Below, piece after piece: positions 1 through 8,521 of a DNA stretch of 64,000 nt (position 1 is its first letter; each line of letters begins with the position of its first letter). The translations under genes were made by a program, and so were the position numbers. The DNA is from Levilactobacillus fuyuanensis (GTDB taxonomy: Bacteria > Bacillota > Bacilli > Lactobacillales > Lactobacillaceae). The notes under the pieces were generated by a model that saw nothing but the letters and a program-made list of their open reading frames with translations, was not told the origin of the DNA and ran no database searches. The stretch lies in assembly GCF_003946395.1 (NCBI RefSeq), contig NZ_RHNZ01000008.1:90474-154473 (forward strand). Reading direction: 5' to 3'.

Positions 1-988
1 TCAGCAACTCGCGAACCCGTTCAGTGGATCCATTAGCCTTGGACAAGTCGGTAAAGAACCGGGCCAACGTACCTGCGGGACCGATGATTTGGAACAGGTA
101 CATCATGAAGGAAAACATTGTCCCCATGCTCATTGTTCCTGCGGATACCCGCACAGCCGCGTAAGCCAGCACGCCCACAAAGACCGCCAACATGGTCGCC
201 GTCATCACGGGACTAGCGATGGCATCATAAATTGCTTCGCGCAGGCCAATCTGGTAAAGGTCCTGAATCTGCTGAGTCCCCGTCTGTGTTTCATAGCCCT
301 CGGCATTAGATGACTTGACCAAACGAATTTCACTGAGCGTCTCGTCAGTCTCACCACTAAAGGCAGCCATGGCATCCTGCCGTTGATGACCAATCTTACC
401 GGATTGCCGCATAATCGGCCACATGACAAGCATCATTAGAGGAACGGCACTGAACATAATGGCCGTCATTCGCCAATCCATCAGAAGCATAATGACGAGC
501 GCTCCTACAAGTTGAAAGAGTGAGGTCACCATCTGGGGAAACGAATTTGCCAGTAGATTCTTGATCTGCATAGTATCGTTGACCAGCCGTGAAGTCATCT
601 CCCCGGTCTTCACGTTGTCAAAGTAACTCACACGGAGTCGTACCAACTTTTGCCAGAGGTTGCTCCGTAAACGGGCGACAACGTTCTCGCCGAAGAACCC
701 CAACAAGGCGCCAGAAACAGCGCTAACAGCGGCACTCACGACAAATAAAATCACGACACCAATCAGTAATGGCTTGTTCATTGTATGCCCCAAGCCATTG
801 ATTAGCGACTGCGCAAACTTAGGCACTGCTAATTGGGCACCCGTTGCAATCAAGCCTAGGGTCAAGCCGACCCAGAGCTGCCAATACTTCGGCTTAGTCT
901 GTCGAATCAAGTGTAAAAATCCTTTGAAATCAAACTTGCCTGTTCGCCGTTGCTTGGCGGTCCGTGGCGCTACCATTCTACGTTCCAT
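1..988 (-). CDS. Multidrug ABC exporter, transmembrane half only (cut by window edge)
   Basis: The first 329 residues of an LmrA/BmrA-type half-transporter, which pumps hydrophobic drugs or lipids out of the cell using ATP. The reading frame is open to base 1. What is visible is the membrane domain; the last residues show the linker that precedes the nucleotide-binding domain in this family (RFFTDLSKANGSTERVRELL), so the Walker motifs lie outside the window. The ATG at 988 is preceded by CCGGAGG. The gene follows the MarR regulator by 28 bases in the same direction, an arrangement typical of a repressor plus its efflux pump. Family assignment is firm; the substrate is unknown. Confidence 0.85.
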   Translation of the reverse strand, partial: MERRMVAPRTAKQRRTGKFDFKGFLHLIRQTKPKYWQLWVGLTLGLIATGAQLAVPKFAQSLINGLGHTMNKPLLIGVVILFVVSAAVSAVSGALLGFFGENVVARLRSNLWQKLVRLRVSYFDNVKTGEMTSRLVNDTMQIKNLLANSFPQMVTSLFQLVGALVIMLLMDWRMTAIMFSAVPLMMLVMWPIMRQSGKIGHQRQDAMAAFSGETDETLSEIRLVKSSNAEGYETQTGTQQIQDLYQIGLREAIYDAIASPVMTATMLAVFVGVLAYAAVRVSAGTMSMGTMFSFMMYLFQIIGPAGTLARFFTDLSKANGSTERVRELL

Positions 989-1016
989 CTCTATTTGCCT
1001 CCGGTATTGCTAAAAT

Positions 1017-1550
1017 TTAAAAGCGTGGGCGACCCATGCCACCCATGCCGCGGTGTGGCCAGTCTGTTGGCCGGTGTCCCATGAAGTCGCCCCAATCAAG
1101 GTCAGCGACCTGATGCGTCAACTTCGTTAATAACTGTTCCAATTGCGCTTGCTCATCCGGTGTCAATCCACCAAATAATTCATCGGCAGTCGTATCAACG
1201 TGCTCATCGTACTGAGCGAAAAGCTCTTTCCCTCGTTCGCTTAGCTGGACAATGACCGCCCGCTTGTCGGTTGAACTGGGAATCCGTTCAACGAAGCCAG
1301 CGTCAACTAACCGACTAATGGTTGCACTCACGGAACTTGGCCGAATATCGAGCAATTCAGCAATCTCGGCATTCGTAAGACCATTCGGTGACTGCGCCAA
1401 GACCTTCAGCAACTTACCCTGACCACGATTACCACCGTGTGGTCCACCATGGCCACCCATCCCGGCCTGATGCCCCACTGCCATCAAAAAAGCCCGGTTT
1501 TGCAGGAGCTTCCCAAAACTTTTTAATAAATCACGACTCGAATCTGTCAT
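1017..1550 (-). CDS. MarR-family transcriptional regulator with Gly/His/Met-rich tails
   Basis: 177 residues. A winged helix-turn-helix of the MarR family occupies about residues 45-120 (LTNAEIAELLDIRPSSVSAT, then a wing with the DKRAVIVQLSERG signature). It is first in an operon with the ABC exporter downstream, so it most likely represses itself and the pump. Both ends are unusual: residues about 26-46 are rich in Gly, His and Met (GMGGHGGPHGG) and the last 20 residues repeat the theme (HRGMGGMGRPRF). Such tails could bind metal or be disordered; nothing in the sequence decides this. The RBS is GAGGAAATTAAC before the ATG. Confidence 0.88.
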   Translation of the reverse strand: MTDSSRDLLKSFGKLLQNRAFLMAVGHQAGMGGHGGPHGGNRGQGKLLKVLAQSPNGLTNAEIAELLDIRPSSVSATISRLVDAGFVERIPSSTDKRAVIVQLSERGKELFAQYDEHVDTTADELFGGLTPDEQAQLEQLLTKLTHQVADLDWGDFMGHRPTDWPHRGMGGMGRPRF

Positions 1551-1583
1551 GTTAATTTCCTCCTCGTTTTCTTGATGCTGACA

Positions 1584-1626
1584 ATATTAGCATCTTAGTT
1601 AGCTTTTGTAAACTAAAACTAACTAA
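1584..1626 (-). promoter_or_regulatory. Promoter and candidate MarR operator
   Basis: On the minus strand TTTACA (1612-1607), 17 bases, TAATAT (1589-1584) form a near-consensus promoter for the marR-ABC operon. An inverted repeat TTAGTTAG (1595-1602) / CTAACTAA (1619-1626) overlaps the -35 and spacer, with further TTAG/CTAA half-sites inside. This placement fits autorepression by the MarR protein. Confidence 0.65.
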
Positions 1627-1723
1627 AAACTAACATGTTTATGACTTGATTCGATATATATAATCTCGTATCCCATTAATACCAACGTTTAGCACAACAA
1701 AAATAATTTAAAACTATAACAAA

Positions 1724-1748
1724 AAACGATGCGTTCCCCGCATCGTTT
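1724..1748 (-). terminator. Rho-independent terminator of the VOC gene
   Basis: Ten-base stem AAACGATGCG / CGCATCGTTT with a five-base loop. Read on the minus strand it is followed by a T run. Confidence 0.75.
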
Positions 1749-1756
1749 GCTTAAAT

Positions 1757-2116
1757 TTACGATTTAGCTTGCGCGATCACGAAGTAGTTGCCTTCGGGAT
1801 CTCTGAAATTAAAGGTCGCGGTTCCAGCATTCTTCACAATTTCACCCGCAGTTGCCAATCGGTCATGTAGGGCATTGAAGTCCTTGCTATAGAACATTAA
1901 GGATGGTGTGTTCCCTAAGACCTCTGGTGAATACCGCCGAATAAACGCCTTTGCAAAGAAGGATAACTCCACGTTTGGTGCGACTTCTACCACAATATTG
2001 TTAGATTCATCTGGCAAAGCATTAACCTCAACCACTTTTGCACCCAACTCATCCTGCCAGAACTGCACAACCTGTTCCACATCATCGACATACAGCATTG
2101 TCCGCATCTTCTGCAT
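1757..2116 (-). CDS. VOC-family (glyoxalase/bleomycin resistance fold) protein
   Basis: 119 residues forming one vicinal-oxygen-chelate module pair: the N-terminal beta-alpha-beta (TMLYVDDVEQVVQFWQDELG) and the C-terminal strand FRDPEGNYFVIAQ are typical. These small dimeric proteins act as glyoxalases, dioxygenases or drug-binding proteins, and the sequence does not say which. The gene is monocistronic, with its own promoter upstream and a terminator downstream. Confidence 0.8.
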   Translation of the reverse strand: MQKMRTMLYVDDVEQVVQFWQDELGAKVVEVNALPDESNNIVVEVAPNVELSFFAKAFIRRYSPEVLGNTPSLMFYSKDFNALHDRLATAGEIVKNAGTATFNFRDPEGNYFVIAQAKS

Positions 2117-2151
2117 GACCCGTCACCTCACTGATTTATTTGATTACGTTC

Positions 2152-2180
2152 ATCCTATCATGAAAAGAATTTGATGCCAA
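2152..2180 (-). promoter_or_regulatory. Promoter of the VOC gene
   Basis: Minus-strand TTGGCA (2180-2175), 17-base spacer, TAGGAT (2157-2152), 36 bases before the ATG at 2116. Confidence 0.5.
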
Positions 2181-2228
2181 TTCCAAATTTAGCTGGCTAT
2201 TCTCCTAAATATCGCGTACACTAGGTAA

Positions 2229-2321
2229 TGCAGGCCACGCCTGTCCAGTTGCTCTGTACATTCCAGATGTATCCTATGGATCAACTGGTGCCCTCATCTA
2301 GGATTGATGGGGGCTTTTTTT
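2229..2321 (+). ncRNA. Candidate structured small RNA ending in a terminator
   Basis: A compact series of hairpins with no open reading frame: CAGGC/GCCTG (2231-2243), CCAGTTG (2245-2251) pairing with CAACTGG (2282-2288) around small hairpins TACAT/ATGTA and ATCC/GGAT, and finally GCCCTCATC/GATGGGGGC (2290-2314) followed by seven T. This is the architecture of a small RNA or a premature-termination leader. No gene follows on the plus strand, because the next gene (pntB) runs the other way. A weak promoter TGGCTA-N17-TACACT ends at 2222. It matches no riboswitch class I recognise. Confidence 0.45.
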
Positions 2322-2370
2322 GCGCTCATTTTGATTGTACCCCGCAAAACAAGACTAACCATTACCAACG

Positions 2371-2418
2371 AAAAGGTTCATGATCCACGCCAATCACGAC
2401 GCCGATCATGAACCTTTT
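2371..2418. terminator. Perfect bidirectional hairpin
   Basis: Fifteen-base perfect inverted repeat AAAAGGTTCATGATC / GATCATGAACCTTTT (2371-2385, 2404-2418) with an 18-base loop, in the gap between the VOC gene and pntB. It has T runs in both directions, yet no gene ends next to it. Confidence 0.55.
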
Positions 2419-2573
2419 TAACGTATTCCAGGCTGTTTCAGTTGTCCTTGCTTTACCTATTTCACTCCCGTATACTTCTGGTTAACGAGTCGATCACAGT
2501 TCGATACCATGCCGGATTCTCCTGGGAAAATCACAAGCTTCCCTGTCAGCCATCACCGTTTTCCGGCATCAAA

Positions 2574-2619
2574 AAAGGTTCGCTAACGCCCCGCCAACCG
2601 GCACGTTTCGCGAACCTTT
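2574..2619 (-). terminator. Terminator of the pnt operon
   Basis: Stem AAAGGTTCGC / GCGAACCTTT. On the minus strand it is followed by six T and lies 19 bases after the pntB stop. Confidence 0.75.
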
Positions 2620-2637
2620 CTGTTACGCATTTTTAGA

Positions 2638-4056
2638 CTAGTCGTCTAAGTACTGCTTCGTTGCAGCCACAATGTCTTGCAGCCCAACCTTAGCATCGGA
2701 GAAGAACATCTGCGTGTTATCCAACGAGAACAGTGGGTTTTGGATACCTGCGTACCCGGTACTCATTGACCGCTTAATGACAACCACAGACTTCGACTTG
2801 TCGACGTCCAGGATAGGCATCCCAGAAATCTCATTTCCACTTTCACGAGCCAGTGGGTTGGTAACGTCGTTGGCCCCGATAACCAGGGAAACGTCGGTAC
2901 TTTCAAACATTGGGTTGGCATCGTCCAACTGCTTCATCTGATCATAAGGGACGTTAACATCGGCCAACAGCACGTTCATGTGCCCAGGCATCCGCCCAGC
3001 AACCGGGTGAATAGCGTAGTTAACGTTGATACCCTTTTCCGTCAGAACCGTTGCCAATTCAGCAACTTCGTGTTGGGCTTGCGCTGCGGCTAACCCATAC
3101 CCAGGAACAATCATGACATTCTGCGCGTAGGCCAGCTGCAGACCAATATCATCGGCTGAAGTTTCTTTAACATCAACTGGCACATCTGGACCAGCGCTAC
3201 CACTGTCACTATCGCCAGTCCCAAAGCCACCGGCTAAGATATTGGCAACGGAACGGTTCATTGCTTCGGCCATTTGCAACGTCAGGATCGTCCCGGCGGC
3301 CCCAACTAAGGCACCAGCGATGATCAGGACTTGGTTATTGATAACGAACCCAGCAAAGGCAACGGCCAAACCGGTAAAGGCGTTCAAGAGTGAAACGACA
3401 ACCGGCATATCGGCCCCACCAATTGGCAAGGTCATCAGTAACCCGAAGATCAGCGCCATGGCTAAACCAAGAACCACGAACCAGATGTTGGTTGGCGTTG
3501 CCAGCATGAACCAGGCAGCGACCAGCATCCCTAAGACCACGATAATGTTAACTATTTTGGCGCCAGGGAAGGTAATTGGTTTCCCTGGAACTTTCCCAGA
3601 CAACTTTCCAGTCGCAATCAGCGAACCCGAGAAGGTAATCCCCCCGATGATCACGTCAAGAAATACAGGAATCGAGAACGCAAGGCTTAAAGCAACCCCG
3701 TCACCCTTCATCAGGTAATCGAAGATCCCGATAACGGCAGCGGCACCACCACCCACGGCGTTGAACAGACTAACCAATTGTGGGACATCGGTCATTGGCA
3801 CCTTACGTGCTTTGATGACCCCATATGAGAGTCCAACTGCTAAGCCGGCGATAAGGACAATCCAACCAGTAGCGGTAATCTTACCATCGGCCACGACTTC
3901 GATAATAATCATAATAACGGCCATAAACATACCGATGGCGGAAAGCCCATTCCCTTTGCGGGCAGTCTTAGGAGAACGCATCATGTGCACACCCAGGACG
4001 TAGCACACCGCGGAAATTAAGTAAATTAAAGAGGCAATCGTTTGTAGGGTACTCAT
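2638..4056 (-). CDS. pntB: NAD(P) transhydrogenase subunit beta
   Basis: 472 residues. The protein carries the membrane helices of domain II and the NADP(H)-binding domain III of the proton-translocating transhydrogenase, which makes NADPH from NADH at the expense of the proton gradient. About nine hydrophobic helices fill residues 1-265. A variable Gly/Ser/Asp linker leads to domain III, with the PGYGLAAAQAQ NADP-binding loop near residue 320. The length matches the family. The start overlaps the end of pntAb by four bases, so the operon pntAa-pntAb-pntB is translationally coupled. Confidence 0.95.
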   Translation of the reverse strand: MSTLQTIASLIYLISAVCYVLGVHMMRSPKTARKGNGLSAIGMFMAVIMIIIEVVADGKITATGWIVLIAGLAVGLSYGVIKARKVPMTDVPQLVSLFNAVGGGAAAVIGIFDYLMKGDGVALSLAFSIPVFLDVIIGGITFSGSLIATGKLSGKVPGKPITFPGAKIVNIIVVLGMLVAAWFMLATPTNIWFVVLGLAMALIFGLLMTLPIGGADMPVVVSLLNAFTGLAVAFAGFVINNQVLIIAGALVGAAGTILTLQMAEAMNRSVANILAGGFGTGDSDSGSAGPDVPVDVKETSADDIGLQLAYAQNVMIVPGYGLAAAQAQHEVAELATVLTEKGINVNYAIHPVAGRMPGHMNVLLADVNVPYDQMKQLDDANPMFESTDVSLVIGANDVTNPLARESGNEISGMPILDVDKSKSVVVIKRSMSTGYAGIQNPLFSLDNTQMFFSDAKVGLQDIVAATKQYLDD

Positions 4057-4370
4057 TTGGAATCATCCCCCTCTGATTTTGCTTTTGGTTTACGGTCGAA
4101 CATGCCGAGCATCCGGTCGGTAACGGTATAACCACCCGCCACGTTGATCGCCGCAAACACGGCACCAAAGAATGCCAAGATGTAGAAGACCCAACTATTG
4201 GCTTCAGCGGCAATCACAAAGGCCCCAACCACAACGACACCATGAATGGCGTTGGCCCCGGACATCATAGGGGTTTGCAGGGTTGCTGGGATTTTACTCA
4301 TAACTTCAAACCCAACCAATAGACTTAAAACAAAAATTGCTAGATTCGTAAATAATTCCTCACTCATCAC
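4053..4370 (-). CDS. pntAb: NAD(P) transhydrogenase alpha subunit, membrane part
   Basis: 105 residues with three to four hydrophobic helices (LAIFVLSLLVGFEVMSKIP and onward), corresponding to the C-terminal part of the E. coli PntA subunit. In this three-gene form the alpha chain is split. It provides part of the proton channel together with PntB. It overlaps both neighbours by one to four bases. The charged C-terminus is typical for the split version. Confidence 0.93.
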   Translation of the reverse strand: MMSEELFTNLAIFVLSLLVGFEVMSKIPATLQTPMMSGANAIHGVVVVGAFVIAAEANSWVFYILAFFGAVFAAINVAGGYTVTDRMLGMFDRKPKAKSEGDDSK

Positions 4371-5578
4371 TAATCAGCTCCTTTCGCGTCGTCTTGATCT
4401 TCAGCCGGCGTTTCAGGTTCTTCTGGTTCTGCTGGTTTACGTTCCGGCAGTTCCATGACAGACCGTAGCCGGTTACTAATGATTTCACCGTCATAGGTTG
4501 CCAAGAGTTCACCAACCACCTCATCGTCGATGTCAAAGACTAACTTGCCGTCCTCGTTTACATCATTTAAGACGGCTTGCACGTTCTTGGCGTACATGTC
4601 AGAAGCGGAGGCTGGTAATTGACTGGCCATATCGCCGGCACCCACAATTTCGGCACCATTTGGCGTTGTGACCGTTTCACCCGGCTTCGATCCGGCAACG
4701 TTCCCACCTAAATCACTGGCGGCTAAATCCATAAATAACGTCCCGGTCTTAGCTTCGTCCACAGACTTCTGGGTAACCAGCAGTGGTGGCCGCCGCCCAG
4801 GCACTTGCGCGGTCGTGATGATCACGTTGTTTTGGGCGATAAATCCTTCCAATTCTGCTTGTTGCTGTGCGGTTTCTTCCTCGGTCAATTGCCGAGCATA
4901 GCCCCCTTCACCGGTGGCAGAAACGGAGGTCGTCAGGAAAGTTGCCCCTAACGATTCCACTTCGCCCCGTGAAGCTGGCCGAATATCGTAACCGGAAACC
5001 ATGGCCCCTAACCGTTTAGCGGTCCCAATGGCTTGTAGTCCGGCAACCCCGGTCCCTAAGACCAACACCTTAGCTGGCTTGGCAGTCCCGGCGGCGGTGA
5101 TCATCATTGGGAAATACCGTGAGAAATGATCCGCAGCCATCAGGCCTACCTTGTAACCAGCAACACTGGCTTGCGAACTCAAAACATCCATTGTTTGGGC
5201 CCGCGAAACCGTCCGAGGTAAGAGTTCAAACGCTAAAGCTGTAATCTTCTTGGCGGCTAATTTCTTAACAAAATCAGTATCCGTCAGTGGTGATAACAAT
5301 CCAATCAGTGCTTGTCCAGCCTTCATCTGATCAATGGTTGCATCATCTGGTTGAGCAATCGTGGCGATTACAGTTGCTTGCATAATCGCTTCTGCGCGGT
5401 CAACGACTTTGGCACCGGCTTCGGTGTAGACTACATCCCGATAGAAGGACCGTTCCCCAGCACCTTGTTCAATCAGTACTTGGTAGTCATTCTTGACGAG
5501 CTTACGTACGACGTCCGGTGACAATGCGACCCGGTTTTCACCAGGCGCTTCTTTTAAAACCGAAATGGTAATTGCCAT
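4370..5578 (-). CDS. pntAa: NAD(P) transhydrogenase alpha subunit, NAD(H)-binding part
   Basis: 402 residues, similar to alanine dehydrogenase. It is the soluble domain I that binds NAD(H), with the Rossmann motif GTGVAGLQAIGTAKRLGA near residue 175. The C-terminus carries an acidic, Pro/Glu-rich extension (about the last 25 residues) beyond the core domain. First gene of the pnt operon; ATG at 5578, RBS AAAAGGGG. The set supplies NADPH or balances the redox pools. Confidence 0.94.
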   Translation of the reverse strand: MAITISVLKEAPGENRVALSPDVVRKLVKNDYQVLIEQGAGERSFYRDVVYTEAGAKVVDRAEAIMQATVIATIAQPDDATIDQMKAGQALIGLLSPLTDTDFVKKLAAKKITALAFELLPRTVSRAQTMDVLSSQASVAGYKVGLMAADHFSRYFPMMITAAGTAKPAKVLVLGTGVAGLQAIGTAKRLGAMVSGYDIRPASRGEVESLGATFLTTSVSATGEGGYARQLTEEETAQQQAELEGFIAQNNVIITTAQVPGRRPPLLVTQKSVDEAKTGTLFMDLAASDLGGNVAGSKPGETVTTPNGAEIVGAGDMASQLPASASDMYAKNVQAVLNDVNEDGKLVFDIDDEVVGELLATYDGEIISNRLRSVMELPERKPAEPEEPETPAEDQDDAKGAD

Positions 5579-5616
5579 TCAACACATCCCCTTTTTGATA
5601 AGCTGTTCACAAGTTA

Positions 5617-5651
5617 ACTATAAAGCATTTTAGGTTACAAAACAATGCTTT
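5617..5651 (-). promoter_or_regulatory. pnt operon promoter with overlapping inverted repeat
   Basis: Minus-strand TTGTTT (5645-5640), 17 bases, TATAGT (5622-5617). The inverted repeat AAAGCAT / ATGCTTT (5622-5628, 5645-5651) spans the promoter, a candidate operator for an unidentified regulator. Confidence 0.55.
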
Positions 5652-6015
5652 CAGCTCCATTTGTGCACAAGCAACAATTCTTTGTGCCACGCGGCAGTAA
5701 GTGCTTCCAGAGTTCAATGATATCACAAAATATTTTTCCATTTGAGCACTGAATTTTCGACACAATTAGTTAAGTGGGCTTGATAACAAGTTTTAACATT
5801 CACAAATAAAAGTGATGACTTTTTTTCAAATGTAACTTATTGGCCTAGACCCGGCTTATTTGTCTACCTACGCACTTCAGATTGACCATGCCTAATTTCC
5901 AACCGACTCATTACCATCCCATTGTGTCGGTTTCTCATTGGTTCGACCACTCTCGAGGTGCAATTTACGACTCTTTTCAGTTGTATCACTGCTATTTTTC
6001 ATTCGCACCCCTTTG
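5652..6015. other. Intergenic region without a visible gene
   Basis: AT-rich stretch between the pnt promoter and the end of the HAD gene. I see no convincing ORF, RNA gene or terminator in it. Confidence 0.5.
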
Positions 6016-6828
6016 CTAATTCAAGGCCCAGCGATTAATCGCCTCACTCACCCCAGATTCAAAATCTGCTAAGGTCACGTGAGTTGCTACCGCTTTGACT
6101 GCCGTTGAAGCATTTCGTACCGCAATGGCGCCGCCGACTTGCTTAAGCATCGCCAAGTCATTGGCACTATCGCCAATGCCCATAATCTCTGCTGGCGAAA
6201 TACCTAGGCGCTGTCCTAGCGCGATTGTCGCTTGCCCCTTATCAACACCCACGGGGTTCACTTCCATGTAACGGCCCGATGAGAAAGTACACGTTACCGG
6301 TTGCGTGACCTGTTGCTTCACCGCTACTCTCGCTGCTTGACGAACTTCCCCATTTGGACTCATCGCAATTACTTTCATGATTCGTCCCAATCGAAACTGC
6401 GAGAAATCACCACGCATGGTTGTTGCAGACACACCTCGCGTCTTCAGGTAAGCCAAATCATCTACTTTCGGATGATAGATTGCCAATCCCCGCAACGTAT
6501 ACACATGAATTGCCACATCAAACTGCTGTAAAACTTTAAAGACTGCTGCGGCCACTTCATAAGGAAGTTCATGGCTCATCAAGACATGATTGTCCCAATT
6601 TTCGACGGTTGCCCCACCATTGTATGAGATCACATACTGATTGGGTTGATTCCACAAGTCAAGGCGGCGTAAGAGCGGTTGGATGCTCAAGAAACTCCGT
6701 CCCGTATTCGGCACAAATTTAATGCCCATTTGTGTGGCTCGCTTGATGGCAGCAATATTTGCAGTTGAAATACTACCATCCGCTCGGAGCAGCGTTTCGT
6801 CCAGATCACTCGTAATCATTCGGTACAT
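6016..6828 (-). CDS. Cof-type HAD-superfamily phosphatase
   Basis: About 270 residues. Motif I DLDETLL lies at the N-terminus and motif IV GIGDSANDLAML near residue 220, with a Cof/IIB cap between. Such enzymes dephosphorylate sugar phosphates or flavin/PLP-type phosphates; the substrate is not readable here. An upstream ATG at 6834 sits only one base after GGGGG, while the ATG at 6828 (MYRMITSDLDE) is seven bases from it and gives the usual family N-terminus, so I chose 6828. Only short gaps separate it from the kinase operon upstream, but it may be transcribed separately. Confidence 0.88.
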   Translation of the reverse strand: MYRMITSDLDETLLRADGSISTANIAAIKRATQMGIKFVPNTGRSFLSIQPLLRRLDLWNQPNQYVISYNGGATVENWDNHVLMSHELPYEVAAAVFKVLQQFDVAIHVYTLRGLAIYHPKVDDLAYLKTRGVSATTMRGDFSQFRLGRIMKVIAMSPNGEVRQAARVAVKQQVTQPVTCTFSSGRYMEVNPVGVDKGQATIALGQRLGISPAEIMGIGDSANDLAMLKQVGGAIAVRNASTAVKAVATHVTLADFESGVSEAINRWALN

Positions 6829-6940
6829 TTTCATTCCCCCAATTGAATGAAGAGTCCGAGAATAGTTCCCGAACTCCTCATTTAATCGTTCACGTTTACT
6901 CTCGAGTCTGCTCTCGTCAGCAATCGATCATCATAACGTC

Positions 6941-8482
6941 TTAAGATTCTTCAATACCGGAGATTAACGACAAAGTGTGCATGTCATCGCCTAAATCATC
7001 ATAGAGCTTCCGGTACAGCTTGTAGTAGTCATTGTAGGTTGCATGCTGTTCAGCACGTGGTTCAATCTTATCGCCCAGAACTTGCCACTTCTGAACTTCA
7101 TCAACGGTTAAGGTATCTGTTGCCAAACCAGCCAGCATCACATCACCCAGGTTGGCTTCTGCATCATCGACTGGTGTTCGTACTGCATAACCGGTTACGT
7201 CGGCAAACATTTGAACCCAGTCTGGTGAGTTCGTGACACCACCGGCAATCACAATGTAATCACCCAGGTCACGGCCCGTACTCTCCATACTATGGCGTAA
7301 GGCGTAGCAGACAGCTTCTTGGAAGGCATGGAACAGATCAGCCTTGGTATGAACGAGTGACAATCCGAAGACCATGCCCTTGGCATCAGAGTTCCAGACG
7401 GGGGCTCGTTCACCCATAAAGTAGGGAAGAACCACTAAGCCACGACTACCAGCTGGCACGTCCTTAGCTTCCGCCCCCAGGGTAACGTAGGCATTCGGTC
7501 CACCCTGATTGTGAACGGCAACTTCAGCATCCCCAAAGTTATCACGGAACCACTTCGTAATGGCCCCTGCCGTAGCCGAACCACTAAAGTTATAAACCAG
7601 TTCTCGTGACTTATAAGGATACGGCCAAACGATGAGTCCTTTACCCTTGATTGGTTTTTCACTGACAAGTGCGGCGTTCATGGATGACCCGATGGCAGCC
7701 ACGTACCGGCCAGGTTCAAAGACACCCATCCCGATATTCGCAGCACCAACGTCGACACCCCCGGCGATGACTGGCGTTCCGGCATTCAATCCCAAGTCTG
7801 CGGCAACGTCCGCGGTCAACCGACCCGCAATCTCAGTCGCATCAACGAACTTCTGTGGCATTTTGTTCATCGGGACACCCATTGCATCCATCATTTCCTT
7901 AGACCAGGTACCCGTGTTCACATCGTAGAAACCACCGATGTTCCCAGCAGCCGAGTAGTCAATGGAGACTTCACCAGTTAATTTGTAGATAGCGTAATTG
8001 TTCGGTGGTAAGAACATCGCCGTTTTCTTCCAATTTTCTGGCTCGTGATTCTTGATCCACAGTACCTTCGTGTAACCGTAGTACGGATCAACCACGTCAT
8101 TACCCGTAATTTCGGATAACCGGTCTAGGTCAACATGTTCCTTGACCCATTCCGTTTCACCCGCAGCGCGCCGATCCATCCAAATCAGGTCTGGCCGCAC
8201 AGGATTCATGTCGGCATCCACTGGAACACCGGAGCCACCATACAAGCCACTCAGACCAATTCCGTTGATATCATCCGGTGAGACACCGCTTTCATTAACG
8301 ACCGCCCGGATGGAATCCTTAACGCCCTTCAGCCAGACATCTGGCCACTGCTCAGCCCAGAGTGGACGTGGTGTCAGAACGTCGTATTCCTCCAAGTCCT
8401 GCGCAATTAACTTGCCGTTCGTGTCCATCAGGATACTCTTCGTCCCCGATGTCCCAATATCAGTACCAATCAAGTATTTCAT
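6941..8482 (-). CDS. FGGY-family carbohydrate kinase
   Basis: 513 residues, full length for xylulo-/glucono-kinase type enzymes, which phosphorylate a sugar or sugar acid with ATP. The N-terminal phosphate-1 motif is IGTDIGTSGTKSILMD, the C-terminal ATP-binding core has FQEAVCYALRHSMES and VIAGGVTNSPDW. The catalytic Asp is probably in GGVDVGAANIGMG near residue 250. It follows the SDR gene by 39 bases. Together with the GPH carrier it suggests a pathway of import, oxidation or reduction by the SDR, and phosphorylation of a pentulose or sugar acid. The exact substrate cannot be read from the sequence. Confidence 0.9.
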   Translation of the reverse strand: MKYLIGTDIGTSGTKSILMDTNGKLIAQDLEEYDVLTPRPLWAEQWPDVWLKGVKDSIRAVVNESGVSPDDINGIGLSGLYGGSGVPVDADMNPVRPDLIWMDRRAAGETEWVKEHVDLDRLSEITGNDVVDPYYGYTKVLWIKNHEPENWKKTAMFLPPNNYAIYKLTGEVSIDYSAAGNIGGFYDVNTGTWSKEMMDAMGVPMNKMPQKFVDATEIAGRLTADVAADLGLNAGTPVIAGGVDVGAANIGMGVFEPGRYVAAIGSSMNAALVSEKPIKGKGLIVWPYPYKSRELVYNFSGSATAGAITKWFRDNFGDAEVAVHNQGGPNAYVTLGAEAKDVPAGSRGLVVLPYFMGERAPVWNSDAKGMVFGLSLVHTKADLFHAFQEAVCYALRHSMESTGRDLGDYIVIAGGVTNSPDWVQMFADVTGYAVRTPVDDAEANLGDVMLAGLATDTLTVDEVQKWQVLGDKIEPRAEQHATYNDYYKLYRKLYDDLGDDMHTLSLISGIEES

Positions 8483-8521
8483 CGTTATTCCCCTCTTTGA
8501 TCAACTATTAATTGCGACGGT

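Noticed and set aside
2229..2321. T-box leader
   Set aside because: The antiterminator core (TGGNACCGCG) and specifier loop are absent and no synthetase or amino acid gene follows.
2442..2636. 64-residue plus-strand ORF before pntB
   Set aside because: It runs through the pnt terminator hairpin, has no RBS and no protein-like pattern.
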